From Paracoccaceae bacterium (lineage in GTDB: Bacteria > Pseudomonadota > Alphaproteobacteria > Rhodobacterales > Rhodobacteraceae), in NCBI GenBank assembly GCA_033344815.1, contig JAWPMR010000001.1, positions 2,962,136 through 3,026,135 on the forward strand: 64,000 nt of DNA. Reading direction: 5' to 3'. Shown one piece after another: positions 54,250 to 63,858 of this stretch. The notes below the pieces were generated by a model that was not told where the DNA came from, ran no database searches, and saw only the letters and a list, made by a program, of their open reading frames with translations. Position 1 is the stretch's first letter, and each line of letters starts with the position of its first letter. Position numbers and translations under genes: made by a program.

Positions 54250-54755
54250 GGCTTTGTCTCCTTTGTAGCTTCACTGACAACCTCGAAGCGAAAAATAAGA
54301 AATGCGCGCCAAGTTGCAACCTGCATCGAACTGCGCTTGATACGGACCATCAAGATTGACTGGCTTTAGGCGCACCATCAAAGCCGCCTATGCTTCTGCA
54401 AAAAAACATACTGGTATGCTGGCGCGTAAACGGGTTCTCGCTGGAGGCAGCTTTCGAAGCACCGTTTAGCGAAAGAAATCTGATCTATTCGCACGCCCTT
54501 GGAAATTTTCTCAATAAGTTAAGCCATTCGTGATGCGCCTCTGTACGATACGCTGCCCGCACACACGCCAAGCAACCCAGGGATGATTTTGACAGTTAAT
54601 GCACGTACGCCCCATGAAGGTGACGTCGGTCGACGAAACATGAGTATGTAAAATTACCGGAAAATTCAGACTTCAACGGCCATGGTCAACTTGGTCTGGT
54701 CAGCATTTATCAACGATGGCTGTCTATTATTCGCGCCACTTTGGAGGCTCACAAT
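54250..54755. other. Divergent intergenic region (htpG / PAS-GGDEF-EAL)
   Basis: 506 bp containing the promoters of both divergent genes. No coding sequence or recognised operator. Confidence 0.35.
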
Positions 54756-54860
54756 ATGGACAACAGGCTGCTTCACGATTTTGCTGAGATCGCCTCTGAT
54801 TGGTTTTAGGAAACTGATGCACAGCATCGGTTCACCTTCTTTTCCGACCGCATTAGTGAC
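54756..54860 (+). other. Original 5' end of the PAS-GGDEF-EAL gene, cut off by an amber codon
   Basis: TTGGAGGCTCACAAT provides a strong ribosome site for ATG 54756. The frame reads MDNRLLHDFAEIASDWF, then TAG (54807-54809), then ETDAQHRFTFFSDRISDVVG directly into the downstream protein. PAS sensor domains typically read 'DWFWETDa..rftyfS', so TAG stands where TGG (Trp) is expected. Confidence 0.75.
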
Positions 54861-56498
54861 GTGGTCGGCGTGCCTGCCAAAAACTTTCTCGGAAAGAGCC
54901 GAGTACAACTGCCGAGAGGCCAAATCAAAAAAGATCTATGGAAAGCGCATGTTGCCGACTTCGACTCGCGGCGGCCTTTTCGCGACTTTACATACCAGGC
55001 AATAAGACCCGATGATGGTTCTGTCTTCTGGGTCAGCACGTCAGGTCAGCCAGTCTTTTCCAAGGCGGGTCAATTTCTGGGATACCGCGGTACCGGGTCC
55101 GATGTAACCGCCGAAGTTTTGGCACGCCAACAATTGGAGCAATCGAACGCAGAGCTGAAAGAACGCAATGCTGAGCTTTTGAAAGCTAAATCTACGATTG
55201 AGAGAATGGCTTACGAAGACGCGCTGACCGGATTGAAAAACCGACGTGCTATGGAAGATGAACTCGGACGCAAAACGGGCCGAAACGGTTGTTCAACGAC
55301 CGTGCTGCACATGGATCTGGACCGCTTCAAGCAAATCAACGATGCGCTCGGTCATGCTGCCGGGGACGAAGTTCTTCGCGTCGTCGCCGAAAGGTTGAGA
55401 GCTTGTTTTCCACCCCCGGCTTCTATTGGCAGGATGGGCGGTGATGAGTTCATCGTGCTTGTCCAGGGAGCGGACCCAGAGGCACTGCTGAATCAAACGA
55501 AACAAGCAATACACAATATCCGTCAAGCGATTGCACTTGGGGAGGGTTCGGTTAGTCCCGGTGCCAGCTTCGGCATTGCAATCAGCGAGACCTCAGAGGA
55601 CAGCGCACAACAATTGCTCTCAAAGGCGGACCTCGCGCTATATGAGGCGAAGGCGCTTGGCCGCAACCGCGCAGAGATTTTTACACCTGAACTGCATGAC
55701 AGGCTGGCACAGGAGAAGGAGCTGGCGAGAGACTTGCAGCTAGGTTTGCAAAGCAATGAAATCGAAGTCTGGTTTCAGCCGCAGATTGACGCCAGAACGG
55801 GCTGTATTTCGGGCGCGGAAGCATTGATGCGCTGGAATTGTCGGCAACGTGGTATCCTGGCGCCGGATCAATTCATGCCGACAGCGGAAACTTTGGGGAT
55901 CATGCCTCAGATCGACGGTTTCGTGCTCAGAGAAGCACTGGCGTTCGCCTCACAGATGGCTGATATCGGCCACGCCCTGCCTCGCCTCTCCGTAAACGTC
56001 TGCTCGGATCGCCTGACCGATGGGAGCATTGTGGAGGATGTACGCGCTCTTTGGCTGGACAGACGAACACAATTATCTTTTGAGTTGGTCGAAACGGTGA
56101 CATTCGACGGAGACATGAGTGAAATCATCAGGCACAATCTTGATCGATTGCGCGAGACTGGGGTCTCTCTGGAAGTCGATGACTTCGGCACTGGCCACGC
56201 CTCGATTACCGCGTTGTTACAAGTCGAACCTGATTTCCTGAAGATTGACCGATCTCTAATTGCAAATCTTTTGGTCGACTTGAATTGCCGCCGCCTTGTG
56301 ACGCAAGTAATAGATATGGCAACGGCCATGAACATCGGCGTCATCGCTGCGGGTGTTGAAACTCAGGAACAAGTTGAGTGCCTTGCCGATCTTGGATGCC
56401 ATCAACTACAGGGCTTTTACTATGCCGCTGCAATGTCAGCGCCTTGTTTCAGTGACTATGTAAAAGGTTTCCCAAAGCGGCTAGCTGCGAGAGCATAA
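54861..56498 (+). CDS. PAS-GGDEF-EAL cyclic-di-GMP enzyme (N-terminally interrupted)
   Basis: The longest uninterrupted frame is 545 residues from GTG 54861. The natural start is ATG 54756, separated by a TAG. A partial PAS/PAC domain (residues ~1-90; IRPDDGSVFWVSTSGQPVFS) is followed by a coiled linker. The GGDEF domain (~115-275) has DLDRFKQINDALGH and an intact GRMGGDEF; the product-inhibition RxxD site is not seen. The EAL domain (~290-535) has SGAEALMRW, DDFGTGHASI, LKIDRSLI and AAGVETQEQ, where AEGVE is more usual. It could therefore make and/or degrade c-di-GMP if the truncated protein is translated; no ribosome site precedes GTG 54861. This signal normally controls motility versus biofilm. 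Functional state uncertain. Confidence 0.82.
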   Translation: MVGVPAKNFLGKSRVQLPRGQIKKDLWKAHVADFDSRRPFRDFTYQAIRPDDGSVFWVSTSGQPVFSKAGQFLGYRGTGSDVTAEVLARQQLEQSNAELKERNAELLKAKSTIERMAYEDALTGLKNRRAMEDELGRKTGRNGCSTTVLHMDLDRFKQINDALGHAAGDEVLRVVAERLRACFPPPASIGRMGGDEFIVLVQGADPEALLNQTKQAIHNIRQAIALGEGSVSPGASFGIAISETSEDSAQQLLSKADLALYEAKALGRNRAEIFTPELHDRLAQEKELARDLQLGLQSNEIEVWFQPQIDARTGCISGAEALMRWNCRQRGILAPDQFMPTAETLGIMPQIDGFVLREALAFASQMADIGHALPRLSVNVCSDRLTDGSIVEDVRALWLDRRTQLSFELVETVTFDGDMSEIIRHNLDRLRETGVSLEVDDFGTGHASITALLQVEPDFLKIDRSLIANLLVDLNCRRLVTQVIDMATAMNIGVIAAGVETQEQVECLADLGCHQLQGFYYAAAMSAPCFSDYVKGFPKRLAARA

Positions 56499-57220
56499 CA
56501 TTGTTTTTCCGAGCACCAACGAATGGCAGGAAATTCATTGTATTGACAGTGTTGCCCACCGTAGAATGTCAGGTATCGAACCACGTGCTGTATTGAATTA
56601 CAGTGCCCCGACCCAATGGCCCCACCCTGATGACCACGGTCTGATTGGTTCTGGTTTCGAGCTTGCAATTGCTGATGTATGTCCGGCTTCTTTCGGCGTC
56701 CTGACTTGTCAGCGCGACGAGCCCCCCTGGCTCGCTCCCAAGGCACCGTTCTCCACCCTGCCGATCCACACATCAGGTTCGAAAAGCAATGGGCGTGAGG
56801 CTTCTCAAACTTCTGGCAGATGCTGCAAGGTTCCGCGAATAGGCTTCATTTGTTGACACTTTGAGCTGTTCATCCGGACAACAACACGGGGGGATCCGGA
56901 CGATATTCCTCTCCATAGCAAAGACGACTGGATAATCTGTATGGTCGTGTTGGCCAGCGCGACCGCGACGTCACTCGGATGCCGCCATTCCCGCATCCGA
57001 CCGACCCTCTGGCCTCTGAGTTATGTCTTTGCGCCGGCCTCGGCAAGGACCGCGCGGGTGCCAACATTCAATAGGGTGAGAGCGGGCCAAAGTCAGCTTC
57101 GCAAGGCATTCAGCGTGATCGCCAAGCCGCCCGCATTACTTCGTTGTCTTGTCCAAATGAAGGCGTGGGTTTCCAGATTTGGCGCGCCCAGTCTCGAAGC
57201 AATACGGAAATCAAACACAA
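56499..57220. other. Gene-free stretch with traces of decayed coding sequence
   Basis: No intact gene. On the minus strand around 56870-57150 the text DVAVALANTTIQIIQSSLLW and WPALTLLNVGTRAVLAEAG looks protein-like but is interrupted and not recognised. It could be the remains of a gene downstream of the DUF1254 copies. Confidence 0.3.
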
Positions 57221-58228
57221 TCAGCCCGAGACTTTGCGCACCGGTGGCGGCTGCCACGATCCGTCAATAAAATTACCTTTTGGGCAATAAAGACGCAGAG
57301 AATAATTCCACCCATCTGTAGTGGGCAGAAAATTGGGGATCACGTTTTCACACCCGCCGGTTTGAATTCTGGTGGTGCCGTCTTCGCTTTGATGTGCAGT
57401 AACGTTGTTCAGAGAATACGCACCACGGTCATTTTCTTCAAAAAAAATCTCTTTGTTGTAGATGCTAATCGACCAGAAACCATCGACGGGCACATCGCTC
57501 AAAACCATTTCCTGAACTGTCCCGGCGTCATTGTTTTCAGGATAGCCCGTGAAATACATTGCGGCTTCCTTCGGGTTCAATCCCCAACCGGTCGCCGTAG
57601 CCATCAGATGAGCGACCCGGTCGACATCATCGGCAGTTCCCATACGAACTTTGCCGGCAGTTACGCCAAGCACTGCAACGCGGCAAAGGCATCGCGCGCC
57701 ACCTTCAGGCTTTCGCTATCCCCGGTCGGGGAGTTCGAATGTGCCATCCTGTGCCTGTTCAACTGTAATTGCATCCTGAGCGCCATGTGCTGCCTGAACG
57801 TCAGCCTCGTCGGTCGGGTCCACAAATGTACGGAATATCAGCGTGACGACGTTCTGCTGCGTCAATTCCAAGGTATTGCCGTAGATAACAAACGGCGTGA
57901 CATGATCCTGCGAAATCACTTGCAACGATGGAAAGCGCGCGCCTTTCGTAGTTGGCATCGACACAGTCACAGGGCCTGCTGCCAGATCATGTATTGAGGA
58001 AGAATAAAACGTGTGTATGTTCATGCGAACAATGACCTGCTCATCAATGGGCGTTGTTGCACGACCATGCACGATTTTGTTCAAACCACCGTTTAGTCTG
58101 ACGACATTCGAAAAATAGAAATCTGACTCGGCACGTGAAAAATTGAAGGCATCTACCTTTTACGGATCGGCTTGAGCAACGCCAGCCAGCATTCCAAGGG
58201 CAACAGCGGTGATTGGTGCTCTCTTCAT
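57221..58228 (-). pseudogene. Second, inactivated DUF1254/DUF1214 gene copy
   Basis: ATG 58226-58228 overlaps the stop of the intact upstream copy (ATGA), so it was once translationally coupled. It starts MKRAPITAVALGMLAGVAQA (signal peptide), then DP and TAA. The frame continues to ~57716 (VTLIFRTFVDPTDEADVQAA). Two frameshifts at about 57670-57725 follow, then an open run MGTADDVDRVAHLMATATGW through LSDVPVDGFWSISIYNKEIF to the end at 57221. Gene order and motifs parallel the neighbouring copy throughout, with low identity, so the duplication is old and the loss recent. Confidence 0.8.
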
Positions 58229-59226
58229 TTTGCAATCTCAGGGTTTGGGAATGCCCATGTGCCATCAATGACTTCCTGACGAGGAAGGTACATGCGGATG
58301 GTGTAATTCCAGCCCTCGGGCGTGAACAACCAGTTGTCCTGACTTGGATCGCCACCAAAGTTGATTGTGAAACTGCCATCGTCACTGCGTTGTGCCGTCA
58401 GGTTGTTCAGGGAATATCCTGCATTCGGGTTTTTCTCGAAAAAGCCACTGCTGTTGTACATGCTGATCGACCAGAACCCGTCAACAGGCACATCTTTGAC
58501 TGTGAGGCTGTAGGGCGTGCGCCCATCGTTTTCTTCTGGCGTCACATTTACAAAAAGAACTGCATACTCGGGCCCGCCACCCCAACCGCCGGCTGTACCC
58601 AGCAAATGACGTACGGCGTCAACCTCCTCCTTCGTGCCGAACATCATCCGGCTGTCGGGGACAAAAGGGGCCATGCCCAGAACGGCCTTGCGGATGGCGG
58701 CCAATTGCGCGGTATCCCAATTCGGCAAATCAAGAGAGCCCGGATTTGCCTGTTCCAGAACAACTTTATCTTGCAACGCGTGCGCGGCTTTGACGTCTTC
58801 GGGGTCGGCTGGGTTCACCAAAGTGCGCACGTTGACGTGCACGTATCGGCTGCCAACGGTGTCCTGTGACAGCTCATAAACACCTGGCTTGGCGACATCC
58901 TGAACGATGTAGTGATCCTGATTGATGATGCGAATGGACTGGAACCTGTCGGCTTCGGGCATGGTAATTGTCGCAGGCGTGGTCAGATCAAGCACGCCAT
59001 AAGAATAAAGCGTGTCACGATTGGCACGCACCACTGGCTGCTTGTCTACGTCTACCGGTTCGCGATTATGCGCAATGGTGCCGAACGCCCCGATAGACTC
59101 GCGCTGGCGCAGATAGGTGTCGGTTTCCGCGCGAATAAAGCTGTCAATGTTGACCGGCATCTTAACCTCCTGTGCCGAAACTGCTGTGGCAAGCATTAGA
59201 ACGAAGGCTAAAAGGGGTCGTTTCAT
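58225..59226 (-). CDS. DUF1254/DUF1214 domain-containing exported protein
   Basis: 333 residues. The signal peptide MKRPLLAFVLMLATAVSAQE is followed by a DUF1254-type region (~25-130) with REPVDVDKQPVVRANRDTLY and SYGVLDLTTPATITMPE, then ADRFQSIRIINQDHY. The DUF1214 region (~230-330) has VKDVPVDGFWSISMYNSSGF and EGWNYTIRMYLPRQE. Proteins of this type are periplasmic or secreted and of unknown biochemical activity; they are widespread in marine bacteria. GGAGAG precedes the ATG. It is 195 bp downstream of the sulfatase gene in a same-strand gene set, suggesting a role in the same pathway. Confidence 0.87.
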   Translation of the reverse strand: MKRPLLAFVLMLATAVSAQEVKMPVNIDSFIRAETDTYLRQRESIGAFGTIAHNREPVDVDKQPVVRANRDTLYSYGVLDLTTPATITMPEADRFQSIRIINQDHYIVQDVAKPGVYELSQDTVGSRYVHVNVRTLVNPADPEDVKAAHALQDKVVLEQANPGSLDLPNWDTAQLAAIRKAVLGMAPFVPDSRMMFGTKEEVDAVRHLLGTAGGWGGGPEYAVLFVNVTPEENDGRTPYSLTVKDVPVDGFWSISMYNSSGFFEKNPNAGYSLNNLTAQRSDDGSFTINFGGDPSQDNWLFTPEGWNYTIRMYLPRQEVIDGTWAFPNPEIAK

Positions 59227-59421
59227 GATCTCTCCATCACATATTTTTCACGCGGCGAATTCTGGGCGGAATGCCGCAGCGGTCACGCACTACTGAAGTT
59301 TAAGCTCTGACGCGCTGCGCTCAAAGTTTGAAGGTGGGTGCAGGCATAGGATCGCTTGCATGCCTTTCTCTGGTACTAAGCTCGCTAACGCACGAATAGG
59401 AAAACACTTTGCCTTTGTGCA

Positions 59422-60951
59422 TCAGGGTTGGTTGGTACCGCGCATCATAGCGTCCATGATGGCGTCAACATCAGCATCAAAACTGGCCTGACGTGGTGGA
59501 AAACCTTCGAATGATCCGAAGAACTGACCAACCATCCCGATGGCAGGGGCAAGGGTCCAGGATCGGTTTTCCTGCCACTCGTCGAACCCGCGTGCTTCGT
59601 GAAATCGCTCGAACGGATCAAGTTTCAGGTTTGTGATGAGCGGTGTGACCAAATCATTCTGGATGCCGTTGAACCATTGGTCCTGCTCCTTGAACAGGAA
59701 TTTCCAATCCGTGAAGCGCAAACCATGGAACGTCGTTTCCGTGAAGTAAAAGAATTCTCTGCGATTGCTCGGTCCAGTGCCTGTCAGAACGTCGCTTTGA
59801 TCATACCCGTCAAGATGAACCCTATACGTCATGTCACCAACTTGCAGACCTTCGAGGAGGTCTTCCTTGAGGTCCGGTTGGCCCAACTGGGACAGAATGG
59901 TCGGCATCCAGTCTTCCAGCGCCATGAATTCTGCCGTGACGGATCCAGGCGCAACCAGCCCCGGCCATTTCACGGCAACCGGTATGCGGAAACCGCCTTC
60001 ATAACCACCAACGCCTTTTTCGCCGCGAAAGGGTGTGTTGCCGCCGTCGGGCCAGCTGTTGGACGCGGGGCCATTATCCGTGTTGAACAGGACAACCGTG
60101 TTGTCCTCGATACCCAATTCGGCAAGCAGGTCGAGCAGCTCACCGACATCGTCATCGAGCTCCTTCATCCCGTCCGCATAAAGGCCATATCCGGTGATCC
60201 CGTCATATTCCTCACTCAGGTTGGTGCGGTAATGTATCCGGGTCGTATTGTGCCACACGAAGAACGGTTCGTCCGCCTCGACCGCCTCCGTGATAAACCG
60301 CCTGCTTTCTTGCAGAACTTCATGGTCCAGCGTGCGCTGGCGTTCCGACCCGAAGTTGCCCAGATCCTCGACGGTGATTGAGCCGTCGTCCTGCAGCACA
60401 CTGTGGATCACACCGCGCTGTGCAAACATTTTGGCGACTTCAGGATCCTTGGGAAAATCTGTTTGTTCGACGTATTCGCCGGCGTTGAGGTGATACAATA
60501 TGCCATAAAATTCATCAAATCCGTGGTTGGTCGGCAAATGTTCATCGCGGTCGCCCAGGTGGTTCTTGCCAAATTGACCTGTGCGGTAGCCCAGCGGCCG
60601 GATCAACTCCGCGATGGTAGGATCCTCCGATTGAAGACCCTGCGCGGCCCCGGGCAAGCCAACCGTGGCCAGTCCGGTCCGGATCGGATGCTGCCCCGTG
60701 ATCAAAGCCGCGCGTCCGGCCGTGCAGGAGGCCTGAGCATAGTGATCCATAAAGAGCATGCCTTCTGCGGCGATCCGGTCAATATTCGGGGTCGATCCGC
60801 CCATCATGCCCCGGTGGTAGGCCGACACGTTCCACATCCCAACGTCATCCGCCGTAATAATCAGAATATTGGGACGGTCCTCTTGTGCACAAGCGACGGC
60901 GCTGAAAAGCAGAGTCGATGCTACTGTCATGGCAGAAAATAGGAATTTCAT
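59422..60951 (-). CDS. Arylsulfatase (sulfatase family)
   Basis: 509 residues. The signal peptide MKFLFSAMTVASTLLFSAVA (cut near ACA) marks it periplasmic or secreted. The start of the mature protein, RPNILIITADDVGMWNVSAY, supplies the metal-binding Asp pair. The active-site motif is SCTAGRAALITGQ, where Cys76 in C-x-A-x-R would be converted to formylglycine. FGKNHLGDRDE (Lys and His) and VLFNTDNGPASNSWPDG (Asp and Asn ligands) complete the site. Hydrolyses a sulfate ester; the substrate is unknown. AGGAGAGAG precedes ATG 60951. It lies 48 bp after the DUF3604 gene on the same strand, and is probably cotranscribed. No formylglycine-generating enzyme gene is in the window. Confidence 0.95.
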   Translation of the reverse strand: MKFLFSAMTVASTLLFSAVACAQEDRPNILIITADDVGMWNVSAYHRGMMGGSTPNIDRIAAEGMLFMDHYAQASCTAGRAALITGQHPIRTGLATVGLPGAAQGLQSEDPTIAELIRPLGYRTGQFGKNHLGDRDEHLPTNHGFDEFYGILYHLNAGEYVEQTDFPKDPEVAKMFAQRGVIHSVLQDDGSITVEDLGNFGSERQRTLDHEVLQESRRFITEAVEADEPFFVWHNTTRIHYRTNLSEEYDGITGYGLYADGMKELDDDVGELLDLLAELGIEDNTVVLFNTDNGPASNSWPDGGNTPFRGEKGVGGYEGGFRIPVAVKWPGLVAPGSVTAEFMALEDWMPTILSQLGQPDLKEDLLEGLQVGDMTYRVHLDGYDQSDVLTGTGPSNRREFFYFTETTFHGLRFTDWKFLFKEQDQWFNGIQNDLVTPLITNLKLDPFERFHEARGFDEWQENRSWTLAPAIGMVGQFFGSFEGFPPRQASFDADVDAIMDAMMRGTNQP

Positions 60952-60999
60952 ATTCTCTCTCCTAAAGGTTTCAATGCGGCACTGATTTCAAAACGCGCA

Positions 61000-62910
61000 T
61001 TAGTCAGGCGTGAACCAGATGGGTGAGGTGTAAGCGCGTTCCTGTTGTTCCAAGGGGATGTCCGAGGGCAGCTCCAGATTGAAATGGACGGCGTCATATG
61101 CAGTCCAACGTGGCGTCGGGATTTCAATGACGCGCGCGTAATACGCCGCACTATGCGCTGCATCGAAATCTGGGTCCTGCCAAACCGCTCCAAGCTCCGA
61201 AGCGCCGATAGTGTTCGTCCAAGATGGGATGCTCAAGTCGACGGTGTTTCCCACGGCCGGTAGTTTGCCGTCATCACCCGGTATCCGCTCGTCCGACCAA
61301 GCAACATCATACACTTTTTCCTGCTGGGTACCGTCCTCTTCAAGCCACAGTTTGATGATTTGGACGCGATCTAGGTTTGCGCCCATGGGATCGCGCAAGG
61401 CGTAAACAAGGAAAGACGGAGATCCTTCACCTGCGGGAAGATCGGCGCCCATGGGCACGCCTTTCGCGTAGCCGATTTGAGCGAGATCTCGGCGCAACGC
61501 GTCGTCTTCCTCAAAGCTCCAGCCCCCAAAGAAGCGCACTCGGATACGCGGACCCGTTGTCGCATAGGCTTCTCGCCGTTCCATCGCGTCGAAAAGGGCG
61601 CCGCGCGTGTTTTCTTCGGCCCAGACGGCTGTCAAACCGGCGGTTATGTATTGCCAGGCGTTCAGTGCGATCGTGCCGTCTGCGTACCGTCGGCTGACGT
61701 GTGTGGCACGTTCCGGGCTGGGCTCATAGGCAGTGAATTTGCCAAAGAAATTGTCGTTGTCGGGCGTCGTCATGCCAACGTGGTTATCCGATCCGCCAAC
61801 AAGGCCGAACTTGAACGGGTTGGCGCCAAGACTTTGTTCCAAGGCCATCCCGCGCAAAAGGCCGGATCGCACATACTCGCCGGGAAGCATCTCCGGTGTC
61901 TTGGCTTCGGTCGCATCAAGGTTTCCATAGTCCCATGTCTCGAAATCCGCGAATTCATCCTCAGTTGACAACATCGGGTGGGTTTCGCCATCGCCTTTGA
62001 TCTGAACGGCCTCGTAAAGCCGTTCCCATTTCTGGCGTTCTTCTGCATATGACGCATCCAGCGGAGCACCTTCCGCAAAATCGTCCTGCATCGCGAACAT
62101 CATACCGTTCGACACGTTGCCGTTGTGCGGGATGGCAACCACATCGCCACCGCTGACATCCTCATAGTTTTGCATCCATTTCCAGAGCTGACGCGGATCG
62201 GTGGATCCCGTTGGCGGGCTGGTCGTGTAAGGTACGATCTGCCCTGCCCGTTCTGGTCCATCGCGAAAAATCACGTTGCGGTGCAGGTTGTTGCCGGACA
62301 CCAATGACGTCCACTCATAAGCGATGAAAGTCGTGAAAACCCCCGGATCGTTAAACTCTTCCGCTGCCGCCATGATATCGTCCCAGACGCGTGCATAGGC
62401 TGGCACGCCGGGCTGATAATTCAAAGCCGGGTCAAGCTCGCCATTCCCAAAGAGGCGAACAAGATCTTGCGCCGCCCGCAATGCATCCTCACCGCCTGCG
62501 TTGAAAGCTTCATTCAAGTCGCGTCCTTGTTCTGTTGCCATGATATTAGGCGCGCCGCCCAGAATGTCGGTAATCACGCCCATGCCATCGGAATGATCCG
62601 TGATCATGTAAAAGTCGAGCGGTTGGGAAAGTTTTGCCGGTTGCCCGGTGTTGGAGGTGACCTGATCCCCTCGGGCAAATCTGTAGGCATCACGCGGCAA
62701 AAGCCGAGTGCCGCCACCGCCGGCATCAGCAGAAAGCATTGTATGCACATGGGTATCGCCAAAATAGACATTGGTCGGGAAAGCGCGATCCGCATAGGGC
62801 GAGTACGGACGACCAGCAGGGCCAGACAATCCTTCCGGATCGATTGCGTCTTGGGCCTGCACCTCCACACTGAGTGTTGCAAGCAATGAAATCAGCAGGG
62901 TGCGTTTCAC
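61000..62910 (-). CDS. DUF3604 domain-containing exported PHP-like hydrolase
   Basis: 636 residues from GTG 62910 (AGAAGGAAAC ribosome site), with a short signal peptide (MKRTLLISLLATLSVEVQAQ). The N-terminal part has NVYFGDTHVHTMLSADAGGG, DFYMITDHSDGMGV and VVAIPHNGNVSNGMMF, with a later GGSDNHVGMTTPDNDNFFG. These His/Asp clusters are the metal-binding motifs of the PHP phosphoesterase fold. DUF3604 enzymes have no proven substrate but occur repeatedly beside sulfatases and DUF1254 proteins in marine genomes. The gene lies 14 bp after the outer-membrane channel gene and 48 bp before the sulfatase, so an operon is likely. Periplasmic localisation inferred. Confidence 0.9.
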   Translation of the reverse strand: MKRTLLISLLATLSVEVQAQDAIDPEGLSGPAGRPYSPYADRAFPTNVYFGDTHVHTMLSADAGGGGTRLLPRDAYRFARGDQVTSNTGQPAKLSQPLDFYMITDHSDGMGVITDILGGAPNIMATEQGRDLNEAFNAGGEDALRAAQDLVRLFGNGELDPALNYQPGVPAYARVWDDIMAAAEEFNDPGVFTTFIAYEWTSLVSGNNLHRNVIFRDGPERAGQIVPYTTSPPTGSTDPRQLWKWMQNYEDVSGGDVVAIPHNGNVSNGMMFAMQDDFAEGAPLDASYAEERQKWERLYEAVQIKGDGETHPMLSTEDEFADFETWDYGNLDATEAKTPEMLPGEYVRSGLLRGMALEQSLGANPFKFGLVGGSDNHVGMTTPDNDNFFGKFTAYEPSPERATHVSRRYADGTIALNAWQYITAGLTAVWAEENTRGALFDAMERREAYATTGPRIRVRFFGGWSFEEDDALRRDLAQIGYAKGVPMGADLPAGEGSPSFLVYALRDPMGANLDRVQIIKLWLEEDGTQQEKVYDVAWSDERIPGDDGKLPAVGNTVDLSIPSWTNTIGASELGAVWQDPDFDAAHSAAYYARVIEIPTPRWTAYDAVHFNLELPSDIPLEQQERAYTSPIWFTPD

Positions 62911-62924
62911 AAGCGTTTCCTTCT

Positions 62925-63707
62925 CTATCTTGGCAAAAGTACCTTGAACGTCAGTCCGAGAGTGTCTTCCGGTCCAATTCGATCATCATAGAAGTTGCGT
63001 TCATAGGACAGCTGGACCTGAAACGGCACCTGTCCGAGTTTGGTGAGTTTGGAGACTTTCACGCCAAGCGGAAGGCTGGTAAACTCACTGGCCTCCCAAT
63101 CATAAACAAACGTCATATCGGAGGATCCGACAGACCAACCGTTCCCAAGTCCAACGTTCAGGATGGGTTGTATTGTTGAAATATTGACATCCGGGTCATC
63201 GTCGTCACCTGCAATTGTAAAGATGTTCTGGTTAAACAGCCCAAACAGGCCCCAACTCGGGCGCGCGACAAACCCCAAAGCAGGTCCCAGCCCCCATTTA
63301 TCGGCCGTCAAATCAGAGGACCCGGTCGGCAATAAAGCCACGGCTCCAATCCCATACCGACCCCAGGATTGATCAAAGGCCGCAAGATTGAAAACTGTGA
63401 TGTCCTGAAATCCGCTTTTTCCCGATGCCGTGTCAGTCGCATAAGGCAGCGTCACACGCGCGATGTTGTTAATACCACCGATCTGGAAAGGAATTGCAGC
63501 ACGAAATTGCAGTATGTTTTGGTCCGCACCACTGTTGTGCAGGTTTGGTGAATAGAAGTTCTGCAATTGGAAAGACATCAATGACGCTGTCGGATCACTG
63601 GCCTGGCTTTGCAGACTTTGCTCCTGCGCATGTGCACTTTGTCCGGAAATCAATAGTGCGGCAGTCGCCACGGTGTTCAAGGCCGAGTAACGGCGTGATT
63701 TGGACAT
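62925..63707 (-). CDS. Outer-membrane beta-barrel transporter (phenol-MetA/SphA-like)
   Basis: 260 residues. A signal peptide (ending SGQSAHAQE, residue ~29) is followed by a mature part of alternating amphipathic strands, such as NIARVTLPYATDT, then SGFQDITVFNLAAF and YGIGAVALLPTGSSDLTADK. The typical family step 'WGLGPALGFVARPSWGLFGL' follows, and the protein ends VQLSYERNFYDD to TLGLTFKVLLP. This is the pattern of the MetA-pathway/transporter outer-membrane family that passes hydrophobic or aromatic compounds. As the first gene of the DUF3604/sulfatase set it may import the substrate of those enzymes. The start has GGTGGTGA upstream. Confidence 0.75.
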   Translation of the reverse strand: MSKSRRYSALNTVATAALLISGQSAHAQEQSLQSQASDPTASLMSFQLQNFYSPNLHNSGADQNILQFRAAIPFQIGGINNIARVTLPYATDTASGKSGFQDITVFNLAAFDQSWGRYGIGAVALLPTGSSDLTADKWGLGPALGFVARPSWGLFGLFNQNIFTIAGDDDDPDVNISTIQPILNVGLGNGWSVGSSDMTFVYDWEASEFTSLPLGVKVSKLTKLGQVPFQVQLSYERNFYDDRIGPEDTLGLTFKVLLPR

Positions 63708-63858
63708 AGTTCACCACCCTTGCCAGAAATAATCCGACGCCCCCACATTCACTCAGTACGCAACACGTTTGACGCCGTTAACGAATCAAGAGTAGCACTG
63801 TTTGGGAGAAAGGTTTGTCCGCAAATAGACATTCTCTCTATCTGAAAGTGTATTTCCG
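63708..63858. promoter_or_regulatory. Divergent promoter region, sulfatase operon / Crp-Fnr gene
   Basis: 151 bp between the ATG of the outer-membrane channel gene (minus) and that of the Crp/Fnr-type gene (plus). It should contain both promoters and, if the regulator acts locally, its site. No perfect TTGAT-N4-ATCAA box was seen. Confidence 0.45.

Noticed and set aside
63708-63858. FNR box in the sulfatase/Crp-Fnr spacer
   Set aside because: I looked for TTGAT-N4-ATCAA and found no good match on either strand.
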